Shown: positions 37,305 to 46,307, counted from the first letter of the stretch. The stretch: DNA of 64,000 bases from an uncultured Oscillospiraceae bacterium (GCA_934630495.1 CAKTVW010000006.1:1-64000); one strand, 5' to 3'. Numbers and translations: made by a program. The notes: generated by a model from the sequence alone, not told the origin.

Positions 37305-37519
37305 CGCTCAAAAACGGCAGCAGCTTCACAGGCACCGTCAACGTTATCGACAATGCGCAGGGCGGCACCGCAGTCGAAGACAACGCCGTCATCACCGTCA
37401 AAAGCGGCTGTACATGGAATCTGACCGGAAACTGCACCGTAACAAGCCTTGAAAACAACGGCACGATCAATTTCAACGGCTATACCATCACGCTTGCCGA
37501 CGGGACTGTGCTGAAGTAA
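37301..37519 (+). pseudogene. C-terminal fragment of a beta-helix surface protein
   Basis: 72 codons of short repeating strands (TLKNGSSFTGTVNV, AVITVKSGCTWNLTG, SLENNGTINFNGYTITL, ending in ADGTVLK), the typical end of right-handed beta-helix or carbohydrate-binding-domain surface proteins. The start of the gene is lost; it is fused in an overlapping frame to the receiver fragment. Ends before the strong terminator at 37626-37669. Confidence 0.65.
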
Positions 37520-37625
37520 CGCGCACGCAGCAGAGGCGCGGGAATCACGCCTGCAGTGCCGACGTTCTTCTCTGACTTCCCAATAGCGAATAAAACGGGA
37601 ACCGGTAAAGGGGCTTCGGCCATAC

Positions 37626-37669
37626 AAAAAACGGGAGAGGCAGCATAGTGCTGTCTCTCCCGTTTTTTT
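37626..37669 (+). terminator. Intrinsic terminator
   Basis: AAAAACGGGAGAGGCAGC pairs with GCTGTCTCTCCCGTTTTT over a 4-nt loop, followed by a T run. Confidence 0.85.
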
Positions 37670-38251
37670 GAAGCAGGATATCTGCGGCGCGGTGCCGCGC
37701 GTTAGGCGATCAAAAGGATTGATATCACCAAGTAAGTCGATCGGAAATTCATATCATACTGCAATCGAGGGAAAGCATGAAATGCTCAGCGTGTCGAAAA
37801 ACCATTTTCGACACGCTGGCAGACTGCTAAAAAGTTCGGAAGACAAGCAACTCACGCCCGTCGGCGTACATAGGTACGGGGACGTTTGCGAGCGCCGCCA
37901 GCGGCGGATACAGCGAGCAAAAAGGAGTGGCAGCGGTCAAAATTTGAAGCCGCCGTCAGCGCGGCGCACAAATTTTGGGCACCGCAACAGGGAGGGCGTG
38001 AGTTGCGCAGCACCCGCAAGGGGGGTACGCCGCATCCGTAAAGCTCCTTCGTCGCTAACGGCTGCGCAGTAAGTCAAAATCCGTGCGAAGCAAGCTTGTT
38101 TTCGCGTTGAAAAGTTTGGAATATACTACTTTTTCAAATCAAAATGCCGAGAGCAAAATCCATAAAAGAATTTAACCGATTTTGACGATTCCGGACTTTT
38201 TTGACAGTCTGAGCATGAAATGCTATCATAGCCGTGCAGATAGATTCTGCA
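37670..38251. repeat. Gene-free stretch with a palindromic repeat element
   Basis: A hairpin AGCGTGTCGAAAA/TTTTCGACACGCT lies at 37788-37817. A 158-bp element lies at 37848-38005, bounded by CAACTCACGCCC and its exact complement. The interior (GAGCGCCGCC, CGGCGGAT, AGCGAGCAAAAAGGAG, GGGCACCGCAAC) is shared with 47126-47244. Further on, 38104-38140 resembles the interior of the 25451 element. No gene seen. Confidence 0.65.
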
Positions 38252-39988
38252 TCAGTCGGCGCGCAGGCGGTCGGGGAGTGCGGCATCGGGTGTGACGATC
38301 ACCGTGCGGTAGCGCTCATAGACCACCATCCCGGGCTTCGCGCCGTTCGGTTTCTTCAAATTGCGCACCTCGGTCACATCGACGGGGACATTCTGTCCCT
38401 CCCGCGCCTGCGAATAAAATGCCGCAAGCATCGCGGCCTCGGTGACGGTGCGGTCGGGGACGGGCTGTCCGCCGCAGCAAATGACGACATGCGTTCCGTG
38501 GAACTTCTGAATATGCAGCCAGAGATCGTTATGACGGGCGGTTTTCAGAGAAAGCTCGTCGTTTTGGCGGTTGTTGCGGCCCACGAGGATCCGCAGTCCG
38601 TCGGAGGAGGTAAACTCCGTCGGCTTGCAGGGCTGCTGCTTTTGCCGATGCTTGCGGTCGGTGCAGCGGAGATAGCCGCCGGCCTCCAATTCCGCTCGAA
38701 TATCGCTCAAATCTCGCTCGTTTTCAGCTCTCGACAGCTCATCGAGCACGGTACCGAGATAGTCCGCTTCGATCTCGCCGCGTTTGATCTGCTCGGCAAG
38801 GACGCTTTCGGCGTGCTTCGCCTTCACATATTCCTTGTAAAAACGCGCCGCGTTTTGCTGGGGAGAAAGCTCGGGCTTGAGCGGGATCTCAATTTCGGGC
38901 ATGGCCTCGTCGTAGAAGTTCACCGCGCGCAGAAGCGTCTGACCGCGCGTGATCGCGTATAGATTCGCCGTGACGATGTCGCCCATGCGCCGAAGCTGCT
39001 CCCGATCGAATGTGGCCTCGCGCTCCTTTCGCTGCTGCTCCAGCTTGCGGAGAGTCCGTTCGCGGAGCGTCGTAATCGTTTTGCGCAGCGTCTGTGACTT
39101 TTGCCGCATACGGTCGGCGTGGTCTGTCTGCGTATAAAAGGCATCGAGCAGGGCGGAAAAGCTTTCGTAAGGCCGATTTTCCATATAAGCGCCGTATTGC
39201 CCGATCTCGCAGAAGGAAAAATCCGTCGGAACACCCTCCCGCAAAAGCATCACGGGGCGCTTTTCGCCGTTCATGGGGAGCGCCTGCGCCAGATATGCGG
39301 CAAGACGGCCGCGGTCGAGCGCCGAAATGTCGGCATCGGTCTCGCCGCTGAAGCGGTAAGCAAGCTCTCGGGCGATCAGGGGCGAAATTCCGGCAAAGCT
39401 GTCCAGCAGCCATTTGTCCAATCGCTTGGAGCTTTCAACTTCGCTCAACATCGCTTGAATGTCGCTCAAAAGGACCTCCTGCGGGATGCGCTTGCCTTGG
39501 CGCGGCGGCTCATGATAGAACAGACCCGGCAGGACCTGCCGAAGCTCCGACATTTCAAAGTCCACGCGCCGCAGGCAGTCGATGATGCGGCCGTCGCTGC
39601 CCGTGAGGATCAGGTTGGAGTTGCGCCCCATCAGCTCGAGGATCAGGTGCTTTTGGCAGGGGACGCCCATTTCGTCGGTACAGTCCAGCGCCAGATCGAT
39701 GCTGCGCTCCGCGATCGGCTGCGTTACGGCGGCAATGCGCCCGCCCGCGAGATGCTTGCGCAGCAGCATACAGAACATCGGCGGCTGCGCCGGATTTTCA
39801 AACGCGGCGGCAGTCATGTGGATGCGCGGGCGATTGACGTTTGCAGAGATCAGCAGCCGTTCGCGCCCGCGAAGCTGCAGAAGCACGGTGTCGCGCGAGG
39901 GCTGCTGTACCTTTTCCACGCGGCTGCCGATCAGCTGCGGCCGAAGCTCTGCGGCGACCGCGCTTAAAAATACTGCGTCAAACGGCAT
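38252..39988 (-). CDS. rqcH: NFACT family protein, RqcH (Rqc2 homologue)
   Basis: Protein of 578 aa that in bacteria recruits tRNA-Ala to stalled 50S subunits and adds alanine tails. NFACT-N at about residues 1-270 with HMTAAAFENPAQPPMFCMLLRKHL and ELMGRNSNLIL, helical middle regions with coiled coil (about 270-430), and the C-terminal NFACT-R domain with LRILVGRNNRQND, TARHNDLWLHIQ and HVVICC. It overlaps mrnC by 11 nt and so belongs to the mrnC-rqcH unit. Confidence 0.94.
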   Translation of the reverse strand: MPFDAVFLSAVAAELRPQLIGSRVEKVQQPSRDTVLLQLRGRERLLISANVNRPRIHMTAAAFENPAQPPMFCMLLRKHLAGGRIAAVTQPIAERSIDLALDCTDEMGVPCQKHLILELMGRNSNLILTGSDGRIIDCLRRVDFEMSELRQVLPGLFYHEPPRQGKRIPQEVLLSDIQAMLSEVESSKRLDKWLLDSFAGISPLIARELAYRFSGETDADISALDRGRLAAYLAQALPMNGEKRPVMLLREGVPTDFSFCEIGQYGAYMENRPYESFSALLDAFYTQTDHADRMRQKSQTLRKTITTLRERTLRKLEQQRKEREATFDREQLRRMGDIVTANLYAITRGQTLLRAVNFYDEAMPEIEIPLKPELSPQQNAARFYKEYVKAKHAESVLAEQIKRGEIEADYLGTVLDELSRAENERDLSDIRAELEAGGYLRCTDRKHRQKQQPCKPTEFTSSDGLRILVGRNNRQNDELSLKTARHNDLWLHIQKFHGTHVVICCGGQPVPDRTVTEAAMLAAFYSQAREGQNVPVDVTEVRNLKKPNGAKPGMVVYERYRTVIVTPDAALPDRLRAD

Positions 39989-40391
39989 TTTCTTCCTCCC
40001 TCACGGCGGCATAGAGCGCCTCAATGCGCTCCTGTCGGCCCAAAAGATACAACGCGCCGAACAGCGCCTCCAGCCCCGTCGCCTTGCCGTACTCGGCGGG
40101 CGTGGCGTTTTTGGGAATGGCGTGGACATGCGCGTTGCGCCCCCGCCGATAGACGGCCGCTTCCTCCTCCGTCAGCATCGGCAGAAGCCGATCGACAAAG
40201 GCCGCCTGCGCGGGAGCGCAGACCCGCGCGACCGTTTCGCGGTGGAGATTGCCGTTTTTGGCAAGTCCGCCGCCGCAAAGCTCCGTCCGTACCAGTAATT
40301 CAAAGACTGCGTCGCCGATGTGCGCCAATCCGAGCGCCGAAACGGCGTTGACCTCGCGAAGCGTCATTTTAGGATGTAGTCCCTGCTGCAT
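39978..40391 (-). CDS. mrnC: Mini-ribonuclease 3
   Basis: Protein of 137 aa. A stand-alone RNase III catalytic domain without dsRBD that matures 23S rRNA in Firmicutes. The key motif LAHIGDAVFELLVRTEL and the downstream GRNAHVHAIPKNATPAEYGKATGLEALFG region are clear. ATG at 40391 is chosen because GAGGAGG lies just upstream; the frame is open far beyond into the GNAT gene. Confidence 0.93.
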   Translation of the reverse strand: MQQGLHPKMTLREVNAVSALGLAHIGDAVFELLVRTELCGGGLAKNGNLHRETVARVCAPAQAAFVDRLLPMLTEEEAAVYRRGRNAHVHAIPKNATPAEYGKATGLEALFGALYLLGRQERIEALYAAVREEENAV

Positions 40392-40401
40392 AACGGCCTC
40401 C

Positions 40402-40833
40402 TCAGGGCGTCCAAAAGAGCTGCCCGTACTCCAGCGGTGCAAAGCCAAGGTCGCGGTAAAGCCTGCGCGCGCGGGTGTTCTCCGGCTCATATTCCAGACG
40501 GATGCGGGCGATCCCTTCCCGCCGCGCTTCGGAAAACAGCCACTTGAAAAACTCGTGACCAAGCCCGTTTCCGCGATATGCGGGGCGGAGATACAGCTCT
40601 TCGAGCCACAGCTCTCTGCCCCCGGCCTCATGCGAAAATTTCTCCGAAAGCAGCGCATAGCCGCAGTCGTCCAGCAAGTAGCAGCGCTGGGTGCTGTGCG
40701 CGGAGAACAGCTCGTCCAGCGTTGCCTCGTGGAAGGCGGGCGGGATGGGATGAAGCACCGCGTCGCTCTGATAAAATTCCTCGAACAGCTCCCGCAGGAG
40801 CGGTGCATCCGATTTTTCCGCTTTTTGAATCAT
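40402..40833 (-). CDS. GNAT family N-acetyltransferase
   Basis: Protein of 143 aa. The acetyl-CoA loop LRPAYRGNGLGHEFFKWL lies at about residues 81-98, with ENTRARRLYRDLGF near the C-terminus. Substrate unknown. It lies between glk and mrnC, with only 10-12 nt gaps, so is probably co-transcribed with them. Confidence 0.92.
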   Translation of the reverse strand: MIQKAEKSDAPLLRELFEEFYQSDAVLHPIPPAFHEATLDELFSAHSTQRCYLLDDCGYALLSEKFSHEAGGRELWLEELYLRPAYRGNGLGHEFFKWLFSEARREGIARIRLEYEPENTRARRLYRDLGFAPLEYGQLFWTP

Positions 40834-40845
40834 GATCTTATCCTT

Positions 40846-41781
40846 TCAGGAAAACAGCAGTCGGAAGGCGCCGTAGATGCCCGCATCGTTGCCGAGTGTG
40901 GCAAGGGAGAAACGGGTGTCCTTGCACGCGTGGAACATGTGCTTTCGGAAGTGGCGCTCCGCGCCGTCAAGCAGGTAGACGCCCGCCTTGGAGACACCGC
41001 CGCCGAGGACGATGCGCTCCGGGTCGCAGACGCAGCACGCCGAGGCAAGCGCCTCGCCGAGATAGTCGAAAACCTGCTCGAGCGTTTGAACGGCGAAGTC
41101 GTCGCCGTTTCGCGCGGCATCGAAGACGTCCTTGCAGGTCATGCTTTTGCACTCGCGCAGGACGGACGGCGCGTCGCTTTGCCGCAGGCGTTCGCCGGTG
41201 ACGCGGAGGATGCCCGGTGCGGAGGCGTATTGCTCCACACAGCCGCGCTTTCCGCAGGTACAGGGGTGCTTATCCGGTGCGGAAACGGTGATGTGACCGA
41301 CCTCGCCGCCGACGCCGTGCGCACCGGCAAGCACGCGTCCACCGAGAATGATGCCGCCGCCGATGCCCGTGCCGAGCGTGACGAACAGCGCCGAGCTGCT
41401 GCCGACGCCGCCGCCCTTCCAGTATTCGCCCAGCGCGGCGCAGTTGGCGTCATTGCCCGCCTTGACGCGCAGTCCGGTCAGCGCGCCGAGCGCCTCGTGC
41501 AGATTGAACACACCCCAGTTGAGGTTGACACAGCGGTTGACCGTGCCGTCGTCGGCTACCGGGCCGGGAACGCCGATGCCGATGCCGAGCATATCCGCGC
41601 CGGAAAGCCCGTGCGCGTCCATGCAGGCCTTGACTGCGGCGGCAATATCGGGCAGGATGGCTTCGCCGCCGTTTTCCGTCCGCGTCGGGATCTCCGACTT
41701 TTCCAGCAGCGCACCTGTTTCGTCAAACAGCCCAAGCTTTACCGTCGTGCCGCCGACATCAATTCCGAAACCGTATTTCAT
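40846..41781 (-). CDS. glk: ROK family glucokinase
   Basis: Phosphorylates glucose with ATP. Protein of 311 aa with the ATP site GIDVGGTTVKLGLF at residues 6-19, the catalytic NDANCAALGE, VTLGTGIGGGI and the zinc motif CTCGKRGCVEQYAS (CxCGxxGCxE). Pgi, the next glycolytic enzyme, is encoded divergently at 42042. The symbol follows the family; other sugars cannot be excluded. Confidence 0.9.
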   Translation of the reverse strand: MKYGFGIDVGGTTVKLGLFDETGALLEKSEIPTRTENGGEAILPDIAAAVKACMDAHGLSGADMLGIGIGVPGPVADDGTVNRCVNLNWGVFNLHEALGALTGLRVKAGNDANCAALGEYWKGGGVGSSSALFVTLGTGIGGGIILGGRVLAGAHGVGGEVGHITVSAPDKHPCTCGKRGCVEQYASAPGILRVTGERLRQSDAPSVLRECKSMTCKDVFDAARNGDDFAVQTLEQVFDYLGEALASACCVCDPERIVLGGGVSKAGVYLLDGAERHFRKHMFHACKDTRFSLATLGNDAGIYGAFRLLFS

Positions 41782-41961
41782 GCAACATATCCTCTTTTCG
41801 TCGCTGTTTTTTCTTCATTATACACACTTCGGCGGCGGATTGCTAGGGCCTATCCGAAAAAAGGTGACGTGCCTTTTCACACCAGTCAGGCGCTGACCGA
41901 GGAAAAATGTGCCTAAGCAAGGGGAATACGTGCCGCAGATGATAAAATTTTCAAGTGGGTG

Positions 41962-41990
41962 TTGAGTTTTGGACGGATTTGATGTAACAT
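41962..41990 (+). promoter_or_regulatory. Probable promoter of pgi
   Basis: TTGAGT (41962-41967), a 17-nt spacer and TAACAT (41985-41990), about 50 nt before the start codon. Confidence 0.5.
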
Positions 41991-42041
41991 AGACACAGAT
42001 GAGTAGACGGCGGGCCGTTTACCGGAAAGGAGCTTGCATCC

Positions 42042-43334
42042 ATGATAAAAGTTGATATATCCAATGTCTGGGGAGAGCTGTCTCTGCCCGACCTGCTCTC
42101 GACGGAGCAGGAGGTTTTTAATGCGCATAAGATGCTGACGGAGGGCAAAGGCCCCGGCAGCGATTTTCTCGGCTGGCTGAACCTTCCTACATACGAGGAG
42201 ACCGACGAGCTTCGCCGCATCCGCCTTGCGGCGGAGCGGATCCGCAACAGCTCGGATGTCTTTGTCGTTGTAGGCATCGGCGGTTCCTATCTGGGGCCGA
42301 GAGCCGCGATCGAGCTGGTCAAGGGCCGGGAGCATAACCTCAAGAATAACGATCCGCAGATCTTCTTTGCCGGCAACAATCTGTCCACCCGCGCATGGCA
42401 GGAGCTGTGCGAGCTGCTGGAGGGCAAGGACTTTTCCATTAACATTATTTCCAAGTCCGGTACGACGACCGAGCCCGCGATCGCAACGCGTGCGCTGCGC
42501 TGGATGCTGGAGCGGAAATACGGCGCGGAAAAGGCCAAAAAGCGTATTTTCGTCACCACCGACCCGCGCAAGGGCGCTCTGCGGCAGATGGCGCAGGAGG
42601 AGGGCTACGAAACGTTCGTGATCCCGCCCGATGTCGGCGGACGCTACAGTGTTCTGACGGCTGTCGGCCTGCTGCCGATGGCTGTGGCGGGCATCGATCC
42701 CATGGACGTGATGCTGGGCGCGGCCCGCGCCAAGAAGGAGCTGGATATGCGCTCCTTTGAAAATCCCGCGTGGCAGTATGCGGCGATCCGCAATCTGCTC
42801 TACCGCAAGGGCAAGGCGATCGAGCTGCTGTGCTGCTATGAGCCGTCGTTCCGTACCTTCGGCGGCTGGTGGCAGCAGCTGTTCGGCGAAAGCGAGGGCA
42901 AGGACGGTAAGGGTATCTTCCCCGCGACGGCGGAATTTACGGCGGACCTGCACTCCCTCGGCCAGATGATCCAACAGGGCCAGCGCAACCTTTTCGAGAC
43001 GGTCGTCCGCTTCACGCCGCCGCGTAAGCGCACCACCATCGAGGTCGACTGGAAAAACCTTGACGGCCTGAACTACCTTGAGGGCAAAACGCTTGACTTC
43101 GTGGAGGAGCAGGCGTTCCAGGGCACGCTGAACGCGCATGTTGACGGCGGCGTTCCCGTTATGGTGCTCCAGACCGACGAGGTCGACGCCGATACACTCG
43201 GCGAGCTGTTCTATTTCTTCGAGCTTTCGTGCGGAATTTCCGCGTATATGCTGGGAGTCAACCCGTTCAACCAACCCGGCGTGGAGTTTTATAAGAAGAA
43301 TATGTTCCATCTGCTCGGTAAGCCGGGCTATTGA
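42042..43334 (+). CDS. pgi: Glucose-6-phosphate isomerase
   Basis: Interconverts glucose-6-P and fructose-6-P. Protein of 430 aa, the short form typical of Firmicutes. It has VVGIGGSYLGPRAAIELV, SKSGTTTEPAIATRALRWML and the C-terminal FFELSCGISAYMLGVNPFNQPGVE. GGAAAGGAGC precedes the ATG. Ends at the terminator 43353-43386. Confidence 0.97.
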   Translation: MIKVDISNVWGELSLPDLLSTEQEVFNAHKMLTEGKGPGSDFLGWLNLPTYEETDELRRIRLAAERIRNSSDVFVVVGIGGSYLGPRAAIELVKGREHNLKNNDPQIFFAGNNLSTRAWQELCELLEGKDFSINIISKSGTTTEPAIATRALRWMLERKYGAEKAKKRIFVTTDPRKGALRQMAQEEGYETFVIPPDVGGRYSVLTAVGLLPMAVAGIDPMDVMLGAARAKKELDMRSFENPAWQYAAIRNLLYRKGKAIELLCCYEPSFRTFGGWWQQLFGESEGKDGKGIFPATAEFTADLHSLGQMIQQGQRNLFETVVRFTPPRKRTTIEVDWKNLDGLNYLEGKTLDFVEEQAFQGTLNAHVDGGVPVMVLQTDEVDADTLGELFYFFELSCGISAYMLGVNPFNQPGVEFYKKNMFHLLGKPGY

Positions 43335-43352
43335 TCGACGACAAACGCAGAC

Positions 43353-43386
43353 AGCGCAGTCCCGTTTCGGGACTGCGCTTTTTTTG
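43353..43386 (+). terminator. Intrinsic terminator of pgi
   Basis: AGCGCAGTCCC, 5-nt loop, GGGACTGCGCT and seven or more T. Confidence 0.9.
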
Positions 43387-43397
43387 AAAAAAAGTGC

Positions 43398-43426
43398 TTG
43401 ACAAATACCCCTATAGGGTATATTAT
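43398..43426 (+). promoter_or_regulatory. Copper-responsive promoter with CsoR-type operator
   Basis: A consensus TTGACA (43398-43403) and TATTAT (43421-43426) frame exactly 17 nt. Inside lies the palindrome ATACCC-CTATA-GGGTAT (43405-43421), the pattern of CsoR operators. A repressor bound here would block the polymerase directly. Confidence 0.88.
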
Positions 43427-43539
43427 GCGGACGTAAGGAACCACCGACGGCAAACATGCGGCGAAACGGAGAACGCTCTTTACGGAGCCGCAGTCCGTCG
43501 GGCCGACCGCCGTTGATTTTACGGAAAGCGGGGAAAGCT

Positions 43540-43839
43540 ATGGAAGATCACTGCTGTAACTGCAAGCTCAAGCATCGCGAGCCGGAGGAAAAGCGCCGCC
43601 TGCTCAACAGATTGAGCCGAATCGAGGGACAGATCCGCGGCCTGCGGGGCATGGTCGAGCGCGACGTTTACTGCGCCGATATTTTAACGCAGTCTGCCGC
43701 CGCCGATGCCGCGCTGCACGCCTTTAACCGCGATCTGCTGACAGAGCATCTGCGTACCTGCGTCGCCGACGATCTCCGTGCAGGAGACGACGCGACGCTT
43801 GACGAGCTGAGTAAGCTCCTGCAAAAGCTGATGAGATAG
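43540..43839 (+). CDS. csoR: CsoR-type copper-sensing repressor
   Basis: Protein of 99 aa, DUF156/CsoR family, all-helical DNA-binding tetramer released by Cu(I). RRLLNRLSRIEGQIRGLRGM and the ligand set Cys in VYCADILTQ, His and Cys in TEHLRTCV are present, as in Cu(I)-binding CsoR. The N-terminus adds a small CCNCKLKH cluster. Start at 43540 after GGGGAAAG; upstream codons in frame look untranslated. Preceded by its own operator and followed 11 nt later by copA. Confidence 0.93.
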   Translation: MEDHCCNCKLKHREPEEKRRLLNRLSRIEGQIRGLRGMVERDVYCADILTQSAAADAALHAFNRDLLTEHLRTCVADDLRAGDDATLDELSKLLQKLMR

Positions 43840-43850
43840 GAGGGTAATTT

Positions 43851-46307
43851 ATGGTACAATATTCCGTAACGGGCATGAGCTGCGCCGCGTGCAGCGCCCG
43901 TGTGGAAAAGGCGGTCTCCAAGGTGCCGGGCGTTACATCCTGCTCGGTGAGCCTGCTGACCAACTCCATGGGCGTCGAAGGCACGGCAAGCCCCGACAGC
44001 ATCATTGCCGCTGTCAAGGCGGCGGGCTACGGCGCAAGCCTGAAGGGCCAAAAGCAGCCCGCGCAGCAGGCGGAGCCTCCGCGTGAGGACGCGCCGCTTG
44101 TCAGGCGGCTGATCGTTTCGCTCGTGCTGCTCGTGCCGCTGATGTACGTTTCCATGGGACACATGATGTGGGGATGGCCGCTTCCGGCATTTCTGGACGG
44201 CAACCATGTCGCCATGGGGCTGATACAGCTTTTGCTGACCGCCGCAGTTATGGTGGTCAATCAGAAATTCTTTGTCAGCGGTTTTACCGCGCTGTGGCAT
44301 CGCGCACCCAATATGGACACGCTGGTGGCGCTCGGCGCTGCCGCCGCGTTCGGCTACAGCACCTTCGCCCTGTTTGCCATGACTGCCGCGCAGCAGCGTG
44401 GCGACGCGGAAGCGGTCATGGCGTATATGCATGAGTTTTATTTTGAATCTGCGGCCATGATCCTGACGCTTATCACCGTCGGCAAGCTGCTCGAGGCGCG
44501 CTCCAAGGGCAAAACGACCGATGCGCTCCGTAGTCTGATGGCCCTTGCGCCCAAGACCGCCGTGCTGCTTCGTGACGGCGTCGAGGTCGAGGTCCCGATC
44601 GAGCAGGTGCAGAAGGACGACGTTTTCGTCGTGCGCCCGGCGCAGAGCATTCCCGTTGACGGCGTCGTGCTGGAGGGCAGCGGTGCGGTCAACGAGGCGG
44701 CGCTGACCGGAGAAAGCCTGCCCGTAGACAAAGCGCCCGGCGACAGCGTTTCCGCCGCGACGCTGAACCAGTCGGGCTTCCTGAAATGCCGCGCCACGCG
44801 CGTCGGCGAGGATACCACGCTTTCGCAGATCATCCGCATGGTCAGCGACGCCGCCGCGACGAAGGCGCCGATCGCCAAGGTCGCCGACCGCGTTTCCGGC
44901 GTATTCGTGCCGGTGGTCATGGCGATAGCTGCCGTGACCGTGGCGGTCTGGCTGCTGACCGGTCAGAGCGTGGGCTTCGCGCTGGCAAGAGGCATTTCCG
45001 TGCTGGTCATCAGCTGCCCATGCGCGTTGGGCTTGGCGACGCCTGTGGCGATTATGGTCGGAAGCGGCGTCGGCGCGAAAAACGGCGTTTTGTTCAAGAC
45101 CGCCGTCAGCCTTGAGGTGACGGGAAAGGTCAAGATCGTCGCGCTGGACAAGACTGGCACGATCACGCAGGGAACGCCGAAGGTCACGGACATTCTTCCC
45201 GCGCCGGGCGTTACGGAGGAGGAGCTGCTTACGGCTGCCTACAGTCTGGAGCACAAGAGCGAGCATCCGCTGGCAAAGGCCGTCGTGGAGCGGGCGCAGG
45301 GCATGACTGCCGCCGAGGTAACGGATTTTGAGGCCGTCACGGGCAAGGGACTGCACGCCAAGCTGGACGGAACGCCGCTGTGCGGCGGAAGCCTGCGCTG
45401 GATGCAGTCGCAGGCGGCGCTTTCCGAGGAAACGACACAGCGGGCCTCGGAGCTGTCCGCGCAGGGCAAAACGCCGCTGCTGTTCAGCTGCGGCGGGAAG
45501 CTGCTCGGCATGATCGCCGTGGCCGATACGCTGAAGCCGGACAGCCCGGAGGCGGTGCGGCGGCTGCATGATATGGGCCTGCGCGTCGTTATGATAACAG
45601 GCGATAATGAGCAAACGGCCCGCGCCGTTGCGGCGCAGGCGGGCGTGGACGAGGTCATAGCCGGTGTGCTCCCCGAGGGGAAGGAGGCCGCGATCCGCAC
45701 GCTGTCCGAACAGGGACGGGTCGCCATGGTCGGCGACGGCATCAACGACGCGCCCGCTCTGACCCGTGCCGATGTGGGTATCGCCATCGGGGCCGGTACG
45801 GACGTCGCCATCGACGCGGCCGACGTGGTGCTGGTCAAGAGCCGCCTGAACGACGTACCGACCGCCATTGCGCTGAGCCGCGCGACCCTGCGCAATATCC
45901 ATGAGAATCTGTTCTGGGCGTTTTTCTATAACGTCCTCGGTATTCCGCTGGCAGCGGGCGTGTTTATCCACCTGCTGGGCTGGCAGCTCAACCCCATGTT
46001 CGGCGCGGCGGCAATGAGCCTGTCGAGCTTCTGCGTTGTAACGAACGCGCTGCGTTTGAATTTCTTTAAGGTCAAAACAAAAAAGGAGGAAAAAAGCATG
46101 AAAAAAGTCATGAAAATCGAGGGTATGATGTGCGGTCACTGTGAAGCGCATGTCAAAAAGGCGCTTGAGGCGCTGCCGCAGGTTGAGAGCGCTGAGGTCA
46201 GCCATACGGCCGGGACCGCTGTCGTCACGCTCAAGGAAGCCGTTTCCGACGAGCTGCTGCGGCAGACGGTCGAGGCTCTGGATTATAAGGTCGTCTCCGT
46301 CGACTGA
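43851..46307 (+). CDS. copA: Copper-exporting P1B-type ATPase fused to a C-terminal CopZ-like domain
   Basis: Protein of 818 aa. N-terminal HMA domain with GMSCAACSARV (residues 8-18), eight membrane spans with the transport motif SCPCALGLATP, phosphorylation site DKTGTITQG, SEHPLAKAV and GDGINDAPALT. After the last span and a Lys-rich linker, a second HMA domain (about residues 750-818, IEGMMCGHCEAHVKKAL) follows in frame. It is normally a separate copZ gene. The last copy has its own AAAAAGGAGG before an internal ATG at 46098. Exports Cu(I) under CsoR control. Confidence 0.95.
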   Translation: MVQYSVTGMSCAACSARVEKAVSKVPGVTSCSVSLLTNSMGVEGTASPDSIIAAVKAAGYGASLKGQKQPAQQAEPPREDAPLVRRLIVSLVLLVPLMYVSMGHMMWGWPLPAFLDGNHVAMGLIQLLLTAAVMVVNQKFFVSGFTALWHRAPNMDTLVALGAAAAFGYSTFALFAMTAAQQRGDAEAVMAYMHEFYFESAAMILTLITVGKLLEARSKGKTTDALRSLMALAPKTAVLLRDGVEVEVPIEQVQKDDVFVVRPAQSIPVDGVVLEGSGAVNEAALTGESLPVDKAPGDSVSAATLNQSGFLKCRATRVGEDTTLSQIIRMVSDAAATKAPIAKVADRVSGVFVPVVMAIAAVTVAVWLLTGQSVGFALARGISVLVISCPCALGLATPVAIMVGSGVGAKNGVLFKTAVSLEVTGKVKIVALDKTGTITQGTPKVTDILPAPGVTEEELLTAAYSLEHKSEHPLAKAVVERAQGMTAAEVTDFEAVTGKGLHAKLDGTPLCGGSLRWMQSQAALSEETTQRASELSAQGKTPLLFSCGGKLLGMIAVADTLKPDSPEAVRRLHDMGLRVVMITGDNEQTARAVAAQAGVDEVIAGVLPEGKEAAIRTLSEQGRVAMVGDGINDAPALTRADVGIAIGAGTDVAIDAADVVLVKSRLNDVPTAIALSRATLRNIHENLFWAFFYNVLGIPLAAGVFIHLLGWQLNPMFGAAAMSLSSFCVVTNALRLNFFKVKTKKEEKSMKKVMKIEGMMCGHCEAHVKKALEALPQVESAEVSHTAGTAVVTLKEAVSDELLRQTVEALDYKVVSVD
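46082..46100 (+). promoter_or_regulatory. Internal ribosome site for a CopZ-like product
   Basis: AAAGGAGG followed at about 8-9 nt by ATG (46098) inside copA. Start here would yield a 69-aa free copper chaperone (46098-46307) in the same frame as the CopA tail. Confidence 0.55.

Noticed and set aside
38234..39967. Long plus-strand open frames over rqcH
   Set aside because: The minus strand encodes all NFACT motifs; the plus frames have none.
43668..46205. An 845-codon open frame antisense to copA
   Set aside because: Composition is rich in Arg, His and Gln with no motif; copA on the other strand has all catalytic motifs.
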